64,000 bases of DNA, taken from the NCBI GenBank assembly GCA_937951625.1, contig CALFBP010000001.1, positions 1-64,000 of the forward strand, in the 5' to 3' direction. Below the pieces are notes generated by a model. It saw only the letters and a program-made list of their open reading frames with translations. It did not search any database and was not told where the DNA came from. This document shows positions 1 to 9,676 of the stretch, piece after piece. The stretch comes from an uncultured Thermoguttaceae bacterium (GTDB lineage: Bacteria; Planctomycetota; Planctomycetia; Pirellulales; Thermoguttaceae). Each line of letters begins with the position of its first letter. The stretch's first letter is position 1. Both the position numbers and the translations under genes were made by a program.

Positions 1-395
1 AAAACCCGCCCAGTTCGGCGACCGATTCTGCCATCCAAAAAAACCGGCTGCTCAGCGTGACCGGCCAGCCACGCCAATCCAAGAGACAGCCTCGTTCCTT
101 CCCCGGGGCAATATACCGGTCCTTCATGCCCTTTCACAAGCCACTTAAGCGCGTACTCCGCCTGACTTAACCTGAAGTTGCAGTCGCCCGGTTTTCGCCG
201 GGAGTGGTCGAGCTTTAGGTCGCTTCGTTCGACGGCGCCGTTCCAGTAGCTCCGCAACGAACGTTTGGGGGGCTACTTCCGCGAGGAGACCCGGGAACCT
301 ACAATCCGGCCAACGATGGATCTCCAGCCACTGTGGATTTCCAGCCACGTGCGGGGATCGAGAGCCGTGATTGCTACGTTTGCATGTGAACAGTC
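1..395. other. Left-edge stretch with no supported gene
   Basis: I see no convincing gene here. The only open frame is a minus-strand frame over 145-348 that is rich in Arg and Pro and has no recognisable motif, so it looks like a chance frame. The last part is the leader of purD. No clear Shine-Dalgarno sequence precedes its ATG. Confidence 0.4.
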
Positions 396-1673
396 ATGAA
401 TGTCCTTGTCATCGGCAATGGCGGCCGCGAGCACGCCCTGGTGTGGAAAATTGCTCGAAGTCGGCGGGTCAAGCGGGTCTTTTGTGCCCCGGGCAACGCC
501 GGCACGGCGGCCGACGGCGAAAACGTGCCGATCGCCGCCGACGACATCGCTTCACTAGTCCAGTTCGCCAAGCAGAATCAAGTACAACTCACCGTGGTCG
601 GGCCCGAGGCCCCCTTGGCAGCCGGAATCGTCGACGCCTTCGAGCGGGAAAAACTTCGCATCTTTGGGCCGACCAAGGCCGCCGCCGAACTGGAGTCGAG
701 CAAGGCCTTCTGCAAAGAGGTGCTCCGCAGCGCTTCGGTGCCCACGGCCGAGCACCATGTTTTCCGCAGCGCGGAAAGCGCGATTCGTTTCCTCCAGGAA
801 CGCGAGGACATGCCCATCGTCGTCAAGGCCGACGGGCTAGCGGCGGGCAAGGGCGTGTTCGTGTGCGAGCGTCGCCAAGAGGCAATCGATGCCGTGCGGC
901 AAATCGGCCAAGACAAGATCTTCGGGCCCGCCGGCGACCGGATTGTGATCGAGGAGCGGCTGCATGGCCAGGAAGCCAGCGTGTTGGCCATCACCGATGG
1001 GCGGACGCTCGTGACGCTGCCGCCCGCCCAAGACCACAAGCGGGCGTATGACGGCGACACCGGCCCCAACACCGGCGGCATGGGCGCTTACTCGCCCACC
1101 CCGCTCGTCGACGAGAAGCAACTTGGTTGGATCGAGGAACACATCCTCGTGCCCACGATCCACGCCATGAAACGCATCCGACGGCCGTTTCGCGGCGTCT
1201 TGTATGCCGGATTGATGCTCACCCATCAGGGCCCTAAAGTTCTGGAATATAATGTCCGCTTCGGCGATCCCGAGTGTCAGCCGATCCTCATGCGGCTCCA
1301 AAGCGACCTGCTCGACGTGCTCGAGGCCGCGGCTTCGGGCGATCTCGACCGGATCGAACCGCTGGAATGGGACCCCCGGCCGGCCGTGTGCGTGGTCATG
1401 GCCAGCGAAGGCTATCCGGGCAATTACACGAAAGGCCACCCGATCCGTGGTCTGGCCGAAGCGGCCCAAGTGCCCGACGTCAAGGTCTTCCACGCAGGCA
1501 CCACGCTCAAGGATGGCCAGGTGGTCACCAGCGGTGGCCGGGTACTCGGCGTGACCGCCTTAGGAAGCAACATCCCCTTGGCAAAGCTCCAAGCTTACAC
1601 GGCCGTGAAGTGCATCCGCTGGGACGGGGCATGGTGCCGCAAAGACATTTCCGATAAGGCGGCGAGCCTTTGA
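396..1673 (+). CDS. purD: Phosphoribosylamine--glycine ligase (GAR synthetase)
   Basis: This cytosolic ATP-grasp enzyme joins phosphoribosylamine and glycine to form GAR, the second step of purine synthesis. The 425 aa length is normal for PurD. The N-terminus reads VLVIGNGGREHAL, the family signature. VVKADGLAAGKGV near residue 145 is the ATP-grasp nucleotide loop. The QDHKRAYDGDTGPNTGGMG stretch near residue 210 and the VRFGDPECQ stretch near 287 are the conserved glycine and Mg-ATP regions. No other purine gene lies nearby. The ATG start has no obvious ribosome site, but it places the Rossmann glycine loop at the correct distance from the terminus. Confidence 0.97.
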   Translation: MNVLVIGNGGREHALVWKIARSRRVKRVFCAPGNAGTAADGENVPIAADDIASLVQFAKQNQVQLTVVGPEAPLAAGIVDAFEREKLRIFGPTKAAAELESSKAFCKEVLRSASVPTAEHHVFRSAESAIRFLQEREDMPIVVKADGLAAGKGVFVCERRQEAIDAVRQIGQDKIFGPAGDRIVIEERLHGQEASVLAITDGRTLVTLPPAQDHKRAYDGDTGPNTGGMGAYSPTPLVDEKQLGWIEEHILVPTIHAMKRIRRPFRGVLYAGLMLTHQGPKVLEYNVRFGDPECQPILMRLQSDLLDVLEAAASGDLDRIEPLEWDPRPAVCVVMASEGYPGNYTKGHPIRGLAEAAQVPDVKVFHAGTTLKDGQVVTSGGRVLGVTALGSNIPLAKLQAYTAVKCIRWDGAWCRKDISDKAASL

Positions 1674-1723
1674 TGAATCGCATCGCGCTTGCGGTTTGCA
1701 TCAAGCCGCGAGCCGGAGAAGCT

Positions 1724-2017
1724 CTACTTCGGACGGCGAGTTCGCGACCGGAGGCCCTTCGATTTCGGTGCGCACCACTCCTTGGTGAGCGTCTCGAAGA
1801 CCTCGGGCGACTCGTAGCGGATGATGTTCGACCCTTCGGGCATGGGACCAATCAGGCCGCGGAAAACGGGTAGACCGCGCAGGCCCAAATCCGTGCTACA
1901 GTCATCCACCCCGATTTGGTAATGCCGTTTGAGCAGGTCTTCCTGCGAGTCGTAATCGCGGATGCGGATTTCGCCATCTGCTCCGCGGGTCACGACACGA
2001 AAGGTACTCTTCTTCAT
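1724..2017 (-). CDS. Small conserved-looking hypothetical protein
   Basis: This 97 aa protein has no motif I can name. It begins MKKSTFRVVTRGADGEIRIRDY. It has a balanced composition with charged and aromatic residues, unlike the Arg/Pro-rich shadow frames around it, and a basic C-terminus. It converges on purD with 50 bp between their stop codons. It could be a short beta-rich binding protein, but no function can be assigned. It is called real on codon-like composition only. Confidence 0.5.
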   Translation of the reverse strand: MKKSTFRVVTRGADGEIRIRDYDSQEDLLKRHYQIGVDDCSTDLGLRGLPVFRGLIGPMPEGSNIIRYESPEVFETLTKEWCAPKSKGLRSRTRRPK

Positions 2018-2293
2018 AACGTAACTCGCACCGATGGCATGGCAGAACGTTGGACAGCCTGTGTGACTATCGGTCTATCGGCGCGCCGTTCCGTGGACCG
2101 AAAAACCAACTTCGCGCTCCGCCACCAAGCGCACGACCGCAAGAATCGGCACCTTGATCCCAAAAACTACTCCCGGTACGAACGGACCCGCTCCGTGCCG
2201 ATTTTGCGGCCGGCAACGAAGACAACGAGAGAATCAGTGCTGTTGAGAAGTCCGAAGATGCCGAACGGCGCGTGTTGGCCGGACCGATCTCGC

Positions 2294-3007
2294 TCAGGAC
2301 CGGACGGGGACTGAGGTTTGATAGCGAACCGGATCGGGCAATCCCAATTCCGCGAAGCCGCGGAGCCGCAGCAGGCAGGCGTCGCAACGGCCACAGGCCG
2401 CGCCGTCGGGCGAGGGATCGTAGCAGGTGCTGGTCAGGGCATAATCCACCCCCAGCGCCAGGCCCGTGCGAATGATCTGGGCCTTCGACATCGCGATCAA
2501 GGGCGTGTGAATCCGCAGCTTCCGGCCCCCCTCGACAGCCGCTTTGGTGGCGAGATTGGCCATGCGTTCGAAGGCCTCGATAAACTCGGGGCGACAGTCG
2601 GGATAGCCGCTATAGTCCACCGCATTGACCCCTACGAAAAGATCGCACGCCCCCAACACCTCTGCCCAACCGAGCGCAAAGGCCAAGAAAATCGTGTTCC
2701 TGGCCGGCACGTAGGTCACTGGAATGCCCTCTGAAATCTTCTCCAACGGCCGGTCTTTGGGCACGGCCAGGTCGCTGGTCAGGGCCGATCCCCCGAAACA
2801 GCGGAGGTCGATCTCCACAATTCGATGTTCCGCCACCTGGAACCGCTGAGCAATCTGGCGCGCAGCGCGGATCTCCACTTCATGCCGCTGCCCATAACGA
2901 AAGGTCATCGCGTAGGTGTCGAATCCTTGCGATTTAGCCACGGCGAGGGTGGTCGTGGAGTCCAACCCCCCGCTCAAAAGACACACGGCACGTGGTTTTT
3001 CCGACAT
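2294..3007 (-). CDS. queC: 7-cyano-7-deazaguanine synthase
   Basis: QueC converts 7-carboxy-7-deazaguanine to preQ0 using ATP and ammonia, on the way to queuosine in tRNA. The N-terminus [18 protein letters not shown] carries the PP-loop SGGLDS motif that binds ATP. The C-terminus has the zinc site [17 protein letters not shown]. The internal ATG at 3007 is chosen: it places the PP-loop about 10 residues in and gives 237 aa, close to family length. The longer frame back to 3085 adds 26 unrelated residues. No queD, queE or queF is nearby. Confidence 0.95.
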   Translation of the reverse strand: MSEKPRAVCLLSGGLDSTTTLAVAKSQGFDTYAMTFRYGQRHEVEIRAARQIAQRFQVAEHRIVEIDLRCFGGSALTSDLAVPKDRPLEKISEGIPVTYVPARNTIFLAFALGWAEVLGACDLFVGVNAVDYSGYPDCRPEFIEAFERMANLATKAAVEGGRKLRIHTPLIAMSKAQIIRTGLALGVDYALTSTCYDPSPDGAACGRCDACLLRLRGFAELGLPDPVRYQTSVPVRS

Positions 3008-3316
3008 GAGGGAGTTCCCAACTGGCGAAGCATTGTAGGGCGAGCCGCGATGCATCCGCGACTTTGCGGGAGTCCTCCGCCGCAAAGGCCTTCTGGAATA
3101 GCCCGTTGTGGCGATCCAGCCGTTTCAACCCGCGCGGCGTCCGAGGGGCAACGCGGACTGTTGTGCTTTGGCAAAGGACTCGAACTGGAACGTCGTAACT
3201 TGACCTGAGGAGACACGTTGACCTAAGGGCTCCTCATTTTTTGCGATCGACTCAGGCTTGGAAGACGCTTATCTTGGTTGTGAACCATTTGCTTCGGGGT
3301 GTCAAGTCGCACACGC

Positions 3317-3375
3317 AAAGGGGTCAGAACTCTTTTACCTTACCCACCTCGCCAGAAAATAGTTCTGACCCGTTT
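3317..3375. repeat. Inverted repeat with GGGTCAGAACT arms (REP/MITE-like)
   Basis: Arms at 3317-3336 and 3356-3375 are 20 bases each and pair with two mismatches around a 19-base loop. The core GGGTCAGAACT appears on both strands. It sits 28 bases past the cusA stop codon, where its RNA hairpin could act as a terminator. Its form resembles dispersed palindromes seen in planctomycete genomes. That link is from memory and was not searched. Confidence 0.75.
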
Positions 3376-3402
3376 TCGTCTTCCCGAGTTAGCGCTGTAG
3401 TA

Positions 3403-6400
3403 TTAGATGAGAGGCTGTCGGCGGCTCCGCCAGCGCAGCTTCCACTCCTCGACCAGGCAATAGACGCAAGGGGTGATGAACATGGTGATCACTTGGATCG
3501 CCATGCCGCCCACGGAGGGGATGGCCATAGGCTGCATCACGTCCGAGCCGCGGCCTTCGGTGAGGAACACCGGCAACAGCCCGATCACCGTGGTGGCGGT
3601 GGTCATCAGGCAGGGGCGGATACGTTTTACGGCCGCCTCGATCACCGTGTCGCGGACCTCCTGGATCGTTTTCGGCTGCCGCTCATCGAACAGTTGCGAG
3701 CAGTAACTGGCCATCACCACGGCGTCGTCCTCCGCGACGCCGAACAGGGCAATGAACCCCACCCATACGGCGACGCTCAAGTTGAAGCCGTAGAACAAGA
3801 GCATGAGGAAGCCGCCCGACGCCGAGACGAACACCGCTGAAAAGCACAGCAAGGCGATCCACCAGCGGTTGAAACCCAGGTACAATAGGACGAAGTCGAC
3901 CAAGAGGCAGATCGGCACGAGCCATTTCAGCCGGTTCATGGCTCGGACCTGGTTCTCGAACTGGCCGCCCCATTGGTAATGATAACCGGCGGGGAAGAGC
4001 CGCTGGTGGTCGGGGCGGTTGAGCCGTTCGTCTTCCTCGATCCGGGCCCGGATCGCCTTGTCGGCGTCCTCGACCACGCTCACTTCATCGCGGTCGCGGG
4101 TGTTCAAGGTGACGTAGCCCACCAGCCGGGTGTTTTCGCTTTTGATTTCTTGCGGGCCGAGCGTGTACGCTATGCTGACGACCTCGGAGATGGGAATGTT
4201 CGTTCCGTTGCCCGCCGGCACGAGAATCCGCTGAAGCTCTTCGAGGTTGTCGCGGAACTCACGGAGGTAACGCACACGGATGGGATAACGCTCGCGTCCT
4301 TCGACTGACGTGGTCAGATTGTCGCCGCCGATGGCGATCTCGATCACGTCTTGCACGTCGCGGATGTTGATTCCGTAGCGGGCGATCTTCTCGCGGTCGA
4401 TGCGAAACTCGATATAGGGTTTGCCCACGATGCGGTCGGCCACCACGTCGGCGGCGCCGGGCACGTCTTTGAGGATCTTCTCCAGTTCCAGGCCAATCTG
4501 CTCGATCCGCTTCAGGTCGTCGCCGAAAATCTTCACTCCCATCATCGCCCGGAAGCCCGTCTGGAGCATCACGATCCGCGTCTGGATCGGCTGGAGCCAG
4601 GTGGGAAGCACGCCGGGGATGTCAACTTTTTTGGAAAGCTCGTCGAGCAGTTCCTGTTTGTCCATCGGGCGCTCTTCTGGAAAGAAGTAGCGGAGCGGAC
4701 CTTTGGTCCAGTCGGGCCAGTGGCGGTAGAAGCGCTCGACGCGGACCTTGCGCCACTGGTCGCGAGGCTTGAGCATCACGACCGTTTCGATCATCCCAAT
4801 GGGAGCGGGATCGAGGGCCGATTCCAAACGCCCGGCCTTGCCGACGACATGTTCCACCTCGGGAACCGAGGCGATCGCCATATTCTGCCTGGCAATCACT
4901 TCCTGGACCGCGGTGAGCGAGCCGGCCGGCACCAGCGACGGCATGTAGAGCAGCGAGCCTTCGTCTAGGGCGGGCATGAACTCGCGTCCCAGGCCCGGCA
5001 GCTTGTGCTTCAGCCAGCTCCAGGCTGGCCACTGGTTGACGTTCACCCCCGCCGCGGCGAGTCCTGTTTCGATCGGGCGTGTCACGGCGCCCCACCCAAA
5101 CCAGACCACCAGGCCCATCACCACCAGCGCCGCGGGAATACTTAGAAATGCGAGCTTGTGGGTAATGACCCAGCGAAGCATGGGAACGTAGGTCCCGAGA
5201 ATCGCCCGAGAGACCACATTCTCCTCCAGGGGAATCAGCCGTTCCCGGGCAATGCGCTGAAAGACCAGCATGGTGATCACGCCCACCGCGACGGCGAGGA
5301 ACCAACCTTGGCCTGCCGGGGCTGATTCCGGCAGGAAATAGCGGCGGAAGATCGTTCCGGCCAGCAGCGTCATCACCGTGCCCGACGCGATCCCCACCGC
5401 CCAACTCCGCCGCCGGCTCCACTGCATGGGTTTAAGCAGGTAGTAGCTCAGCGTGGGGACGACCGTCACCGCGAGGATCGCCGAGGCGGTGATCGCAAAC
5501 GTCTTGGTGTACGCCAGCGGCCCGAAGAGCTTGCCTTCCTGGTCGGTCAGGGCGAAGACGGGGATGAACGAGACGACGGTGTTGGAGACCGCAGTGACGA
5601 TGGCCGTGCCGACCTCCGTGGCCCCTTCTTCCACGCATTGGCGATAGCTTTTCGAGCCGTCGTTCTGGGCGACATGGCGGTAGATGTTCTCCGTCATGAT
5701 GATTCCCATGTCGCAGACGTCGCCGATGGCGATCGCCAGGCCGGCCAGCGACATGATGTTCGTGTCCACGCCCAGGAGGTACATGACGATGAAGGAAAAC
5801 GCGATCGACGTGGGGAGCGTGGCGGCGATGACCGCGATCGAGCTCCGCAAGTGCAGCAGGAACACGACCACCACCAGCCCGGCCACGAGCGCCTCTTCAG
5901 TGAGGGTCTGTTTAAGGGTGTCCATCGTCTCGTGGATGATGTCGGTGCGGTCGTAATAGGCGACGATCTGGACCTTGGAGACGCGGCCGTCGGGGAGGGT
6001 TTTCTGGGGAAGGCCGGGGGCAATCTCTTGGATCTTCTTTTTGACCCGGTCGATCACCCGCCGCGGGTTCTCGCCGTAGCGCATGGTCACCACGCCGCCG
6101 ACCGCTTCGACGCCCGCCTTATTCAGGAGACCTCGGCGAAACTCGGGCCCGAGGCTCACCGTGGCCACGTTTTTCACGTACAGCGGCGTGCCCCCCTCCG
6201 CGCGGATCACCACGTTCTCGAGATCCTGCGTGCTCTTGATGAAGCCCACGCCGCGGATGAAGAACTCGACCTGATTGATCTCGATCACCTTGGCGCCCAC
6301 GTCGATGTTCGCCTTGCGAACCGCTTCGGTGACCTCGTCGAGGGTGACGCGGTGGGCCCGCAGCTTCACTGGGTCCACGTCGATCTGATACTGCTTGACG

Positions 6401-6942
6401 TGGCCGCCGATCGAAGCGACCTCTGCGACGCCCTCGACGGCGTTGAGCTGGTAGCGGACGTACCAGTCCTGGATGGTCCGCAGCTCGGCCAGGTCGAACC
6501 CTTCGCCCTCCAGCGTGTACCAGTAGATCCAGCCCAACGAAGTGGCGTCCGGCCCGAGCACCGGTCGCACCCCGGCCGGCAGCTTGGCCTCGGCCACATT
6601 CATCCGTTCCAGTACGCGGCTGCGGGCCCAATAGTAGTCCACGTTGTCCTGGAAAATCACGAACACCATCGAGAAGCCGAATCCCGAGGCCGAGCGGATC
6701 ACCTTCACGCCGGGCGTCCCTTCCAGCGCGACGGTGAGGGGATAGGTGACTTGGTCATCCACGTCCTGCGGGCTTCGGCCGGGCCATTCGGCGACCACAA
6801 TCACCTGCTTCTCGCCAATGTCGGGGATCGCGTCGACTGGTGTGTTCTGCATCGCATACCAGCCGCCCCCGATGACGGTCAGCATGGCCAGCAGCACGAG
6901 CAGAGTGTTGTTCAAGCACCAACGGATAAGCGCGTTAATCAT
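3403..6942 (-). CDS. cusA: Heavy-metal RND efflux pump, CusA type
   Basis: This inner-membrane proton-driven pump exports monovalent copper or silver through a CusCBA-type tripartite complex. The 1179 aa protein has the RND layout: an N-terminal helix (ALIRWCLNNTLLVLLAML), a large periplasmic loop starting NTPVDAIPDIGEKQVIV, and two groups of membrane helices. Helix 4 reads AIAIGDVCDMGIIMTEN. This aligns better with the CusA pattern (AIAVGAMVDAAIVMIEN) than with the CzcA pattern DFGxxVD, which argues for Cu/Ag. The ATG at 6942 follows AAGGAGG and overlaps the end of the adaptor gene by 8 bases, so the two are translationally coupled. No TolC-like partner lies in this operon. Confidence 0.93.
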   Translation of the reverse strand: MINALIRWCLNNTLLVLLAMLTVIGGGWYAMQNTPVDAIPDIGEKQVIVVAEWPGRSPQDVDDQVTYPLTVALEGTPGVKVIRSASGFGFSMVFVIFQDNVDYYWARSRVLERMNVAEAKLPAGVRPVLGPDATSLGWIYWYTLEGEGFDLAELRTIQDWYVRYQLNAVEGVAEVASIGGHVKQYQIDVDPVKLRAHRVTLDEVTEAVRKANIDVGAKVIEINQVEFFIRGVGFIKSTQDLENVVIRAEGGTPLYVKNVATVSLGPEFRRGLLNKAGVEAVGGVVTMRYGENPRRVIDRVKKKIQEIAPGLPQKTLPDGRVSKVQIVAYYDRTDIIHETMDTLKQTLTEEALVAGLVVVVFLLHLRSSIAVIAATLPTSIAFSFIVMYLLGVDTNIMSLAGLAIAIGDVCDMGIIMTENIYRHVAQNDGSKSYRQCVEEGATEVGTAIVTAVSNTVVSFIPVFALTDQEGKLFGPLAYTKTFAITASAILAVTVVPTLSYYLLKPMQWSRRRSWAVGIASGTVMTLLAGTIFRRYFLPESAPAGQGWFLAVAVGVITMLVFQRIARERLIPLEENVVSRAILGTYVPMLRWVITHKLAFLSIPAALVVMGLVVWFGWGAVTRPIETGLAAAGVNVNQWPAWSWLKHKLPGLGREFMPALDEGSLLYMPSLVPAGSLTAVQEVIARQNMAIASVPEVEHVVGKAGRLESALDPAPIGMIETVVMLKPRDQWRKVRVERFYRHWPDWTKGPLRYFFPEERPMDKQELLDELSKKVDIPGVLPTWLQPIQTRIVMLQTGFRAMMGVKIFGDDLKRIEQIGLELEKILKDVPGAADVVADRIVGKPYIEFRIDREKIARYGINIRDVQDVIEIAIGGDNLTTSVEGRERYPIRVRYLREFRDNLEELQRILVPAGNGTNIPISEVVSIAYTLGPQEIKSENTRLVGYVTLNTRDRDEVSVVEDADKAIRARIEEDERLNRPDHQRLFPAGYHYQWGGQFENQVRAMNRLKWLVPICLLVDFVLLYLGFNRWWIALLCFSAVFVSASGGFLMLLFYGFNLSVAVWVGFIALFGVAEDDAVVMASYCSQLFDERQPKTIQEVRDTVIEAAVKRIRPCLMTTATTVIGLLPVFLTEGRGSDVMQPMAIPSVGGMAIQVITMFITPCVYCLVEEWKLRWRSRRQPLI

Positions 6943-8725
6943 GGTTTCCTCCTTGCGGCAGCACGCTGCCGGACGAACTCTGCCGGTTCCCGCTCGTAGG
7001 TTCAAGCTTCTTGAGCGTGGCTGCGGGATCGGCCTCCACTGCGGCTTCGCAGCCTTCACAGCAGAGGAAGACGATCCGGCCTTCGACGACCATTTTGTAA
7101 GGCTTGCCCATCGAGCCAAGGTTCATGCCAGACACAGGGCAGACCTTCTGCCTGGCGGCCAGCGCGCGATCGTCCTCGGCCAGTTGGTCGAGGTTGGCCT
7201 GCTCTTGCGGCGTGAAACCCGTCGCAGGATCAGGCCTGGCATGGGCGCCGGTCGATCCCTCGGGATAAAGCAGGCTGACCCGACCGGTAATTTGGAACTG
7301 GGAGTCGAGCAGAAAGTTGCCTCGGGTGACCACGCGGTCGCCCTGCTTCAGTCCGCTGATCACCGGGTAATAGTCGCCGGCGCGCGGCCCGAGTTGAGGT
7401 TCGACGAGCTGGTACTTGCCCGGTTCCTTTTCCACGTACACCAACTGACGTCGGCCCGTGGTCAGGACGGCGTCCGCGGGAACCGCCAAGACCTTGGGAT
7501 GTTCGCTCGTCGCGGTCGAAGGACTGGCGGCGGCATTTGCCGGTAAGCCAGGCTCCATTTCGGTTTTGCCGCCGGGCGCCACGTCAGGCCGCGGCGGAAC
7601 CAGTTCCAGCGGCATGTTGCACTGCTTGCACAGCCCGGGCCGCTCGGAGACCTCATAAGGGTGCATGGGGCACACGTATTTGCCCTCCAGGCCGGTGGGC
7701 GCCGGTTTGCCGTCCGGAAGGATCGGCACGCGGAGCTCGGCCTGGGCATACATGCCCGGCTTGAGCCGCAAGTCCTGGTTCTCCACGATTACCCGCACAC
7801 GCACCGTCCGCGAGGCATTCGTCACCACAGGCTCGATGAACCCCACAACGCCGGTCATCGGCCGGAGAGGATCGCTTTCCAGAGTCACCTCGACCGGCTG
7901 GCCGGGCTGGACCCACGACAACTCGGATTCATAGACCTCCAACACGAGCCAGACGCGGGTCAAGTCGGCGATCGTGTAGAGCAGATCGCCCTCCTTGACA
8001 TACTGGCCGGGACGAATGTTCTTTTCGATGATGGTTCCCCCCAGCGGCGCGTACACGGTGACGTAGTCCTGCGCCTGGCCCGACTTCTCCAGCTCGTCGA
8101 TCTGCTGTTCGGTGATTCCCCAGAGCAGCATGCGACGCCGCGCGGCGGCGGCGAAACCTTCGCCTAGAGCGGCACCGGTCGATCGCCCGCCTCGGACCGC
8201 ATGGAGGAATTCTTGCTGGGTAACGAGAAGCTCGGGGCTGTAGAGTTTCACCAGGTGCTCGCCGCGCCGCACGTTGGCCCCAGGAAAATCGGCATACACG
8301 TGTTCCACGCGGCCGGCGAGGCGAGCCGCAATGTGCGCCACGCGGGTCTCGTCGAGTTCCACCCGGCCCACCGTGCGCAGGTCTTTAAACAGCTCGCGCG
8401 GTTGCACTTCCATCGTTTCCACGCGGGCCATGCGCTTAGCCTGCTCGCTGAGCACGAGGCGGGTGCCTGGATCGTCCGCCTCCCAGGGATCTTGCCTCGC
8501 ATCCACGGGGATCAGGTCCATGCCGCAAAGCGGACAGATGTCCTTATGATCCATGCGGACCTGCGGGTGCATCGAACAGGTCCAGACGTTAGACGGCGGA
8601 GAATCGCTGGGAACGGCAGCCGCGACAGGCGATTTTTCAACCGGACCGACGAACCAACGCCACGCCACAAAGGTTACGGCCGCGCCCAGGGTAAACGGAA
8701 TCAGGATTCGGATCAGTCGTCTCAT
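6935..8725 (-). CDS. cusB: CusB-like RND periplasmic adaptor with three metal-binding modules
   Basis: This membrane-fusion adaptor links the RND pump to the outer membrane and hands over metal. It has 596 aa. An N-terminal membrane anchor (residues 5-22) is followed by a first heavy-metal-binding module, residues 47-74, with TCSMHP and CPLCGM. The lipoyl/barrel adaptor core includes LAGRVEHVYADFPG and APLGGTIIEKNI. A second metal module near 345-375 has VCPMHP and CKQCNM. A C-terminal YHS-like domain near 527-590 has CPVSGMNLG and LCCEGCE. Most CusB homologues carry one module at most, so three is unusual. It overlaps cusA by 8 bases. Confidence 0.9.
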   Translation of the reverse strand: MRRLIRILIPFTLGAAVTFVAWRWFVGPVEKSPVAAAVPSDSPPSNVWTCSMHPQVRMDHKDICPLCGMDLIPVDARQDPWEADDPGTRLVLSEQAKRMARVETMEVQPRELFKDLRTVGRVELDETRVAHIAARLAGRVEHVYADFPGANVRRGEHLVKLYSPELLVTQQEFLHAVRGGRSTGAALGEGFAAAARRRMLLWGITEQQIDELEKSGQAQDYVTVYAPLGGTIIEKNIRPGQYVKEGDLLYTIADLTRVWLVLEVYESELSWVQPGQPVEVTLESDPLRPMTGVVGFIEPVVTNASRTVRVRVIVENQDLRLKPGMYAQAELRVPILPDGKPAPTGLEGKYVCPMHPYEVSERPGLCKQCNMPLELVPPRPDVAPGGKTEMEPGLPANAAASPSTATSEHPKVLAVPADAVLTTGRRQLVYVEKEPGKYQLVEPQLGPRAGDYYPVISGLKQGDRVVTRGNFLLDSQFQITGRVSLLYPEGSTGAHARPDPATGFTPQEQANLDQLAEDDRALAARQKVCPVSGMNLGSMGKPYKMVVEGRIVFLCCEGCEAAVEADPAATLKKLEPTSGNRQSSSGSVLPQGGNHD

Positions 8726-8799
8726 GGTTATGCCCTACTTTTCCTTCCTCGTTCCCACGCGGAGCGCCGGAACGAGACTTAATGTCTCTCCCAAAAGTC

Positions 8800-8917
8800 C
8801 CCTCTCCCCATGGGAGAGGGTCGGGGTGAGGGCCCAAGATCTTTGCAGACGACGGGAAAAAACGCCTGCCTTGCAGTTGGCCTCACCCCAACCGCTCTCC
8901 CGCGAGCGGGAGACGGG
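8800..8917. repeat. Paired REP-like elements in opposite orientation
   Basis: The first element is a perfect 9-bp hairpin (8800-8808 with 8812-8820, loop CAT) followed by TCGGGGTGAGGG. The second, at 8881-8917, begins CCTCACCCCAACC and ends in a GC-rich hairpin. The two face each other, so 8812-8835 pairs imperfectly with 8879-8901. A third copy of the family is at 23427-23460. The pair lies between the Cys-rich gene and cusB and may act as an mRNA stabiliser or attenuator. Confidence 0.75.
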
Positions 8918-9064
8918 AAGTTGTGGAATAAGCTCTTTTTGCAAAAAGCCCGAAAAACGCAGGGAGCAACGAAGATCGGGTACGCGGTTGAAGACGCGAG
9001 CTACCAGACCGCGAACATTGCACGCAAAACCAAGCGCGCAGTGCTCCCTTGGGAGAGAGTCCGA

Positions 9065-9586
9065 CTAGATAACGAGTCGGCAGAGCATGCTCAAACGCTC
9101 AGGGGCGCCCAAGGCGCGAACAGGGAGTCGGTGATCAGTGGCACGGGACGAGGGGGGACCAATTGCCGCCGTCGCTAGCCCCTGATCCGGCGGCGCCGCA
9201 AACGACTTGGACTGCTCGCTCCGCGACGGGTTCGCAGGCGGAACGGGCGACGGTGTGGAACGCCCCGCCGAACACTGGCACGAACTCGGTCCCGGACACG
9301 CACCACGCTGACAGCACGAGCACGAGCCCTGGACCGGGCAGCAGCTCCGCTTCACCGACTGTGAGACGCCGCGGTCGCCACAACAGGGCCGTGGAGCCGA
9401 TCTTGTGGGAGAACAGCAAGATGGCGATGGGGCCGGGCGAACGGGCACCGCAACCGATTTCGCTTCGGTACGTTTCTGGGAGGCGATTCCGCAAGCACAG
9501 GCCGTCAGGGGACCCGCCTGGATCGGCACCAGCAGGGCGGCCACCCACACCACAAGTCGAACGGAAACGAGATCGCAAAAACGCAC
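9065..9586 (-). CDS. Exported cysteine-rich protein of a copper operon
   Basis: This 173 aa protein has a signal-like N-terminus (VVWVAALLVPIQAGPLTACACG) and then many cysteines in pairs (SCCSP, RPCCG, SCCPV, SCCQ). The pattern suggests a periplasmic or surface copper/silver chelator. This is inference from composition, as I recognise no named family. It is the first gene after the MerR-type promoter at 9677-9712 and is followed by the CusBA genes on the same strand. The start is a GTG preceded by GGGGTGAG. The C-terminal third is low-complexity and less certain. Confidence 0.55.
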   Translation of the reverse strand: MRFCDLVSVRLVVWVAALLVPIQAGPLTACACGIASQKRTEAKSVAVPVRPAPSPSCCSPTRSAPRPCCGDRGVSQSVKRSCCPVQGSCSCCQRGACPGPSSCQCSAGRSTPSPVPPANPSRSEQSKSFAAPPDQGLATAAIGPPSSRATDHRLPVRALGAPERLSMLCRLVI

Positions 9587-9676
9587 GGGGAACTCACCCC
9601 AGCTTCAAAGGCGACGGCTAGTCCGATGCCCACCTCATCCGAGCGAGTACGGACCATTCCATCGCCACCTTGTCCC

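Noticed and set aside
3100-3240. Possible tRNA-like stretch between queC and cusA
   Set aside because: A short GGACTCGAACTGGAAC-like run recalls a T-arm, but no acceptor stem, anticodon arm or CCA-compatible fold could be built.
5638-6999. 453-codon open frame on the plus strand opposite cusA
   Set aside because: It is antisense to a clear RND pump. Its product is rich in Asp, His and Arg and has no motif, as expected for a shadow in GC-rich DNA.
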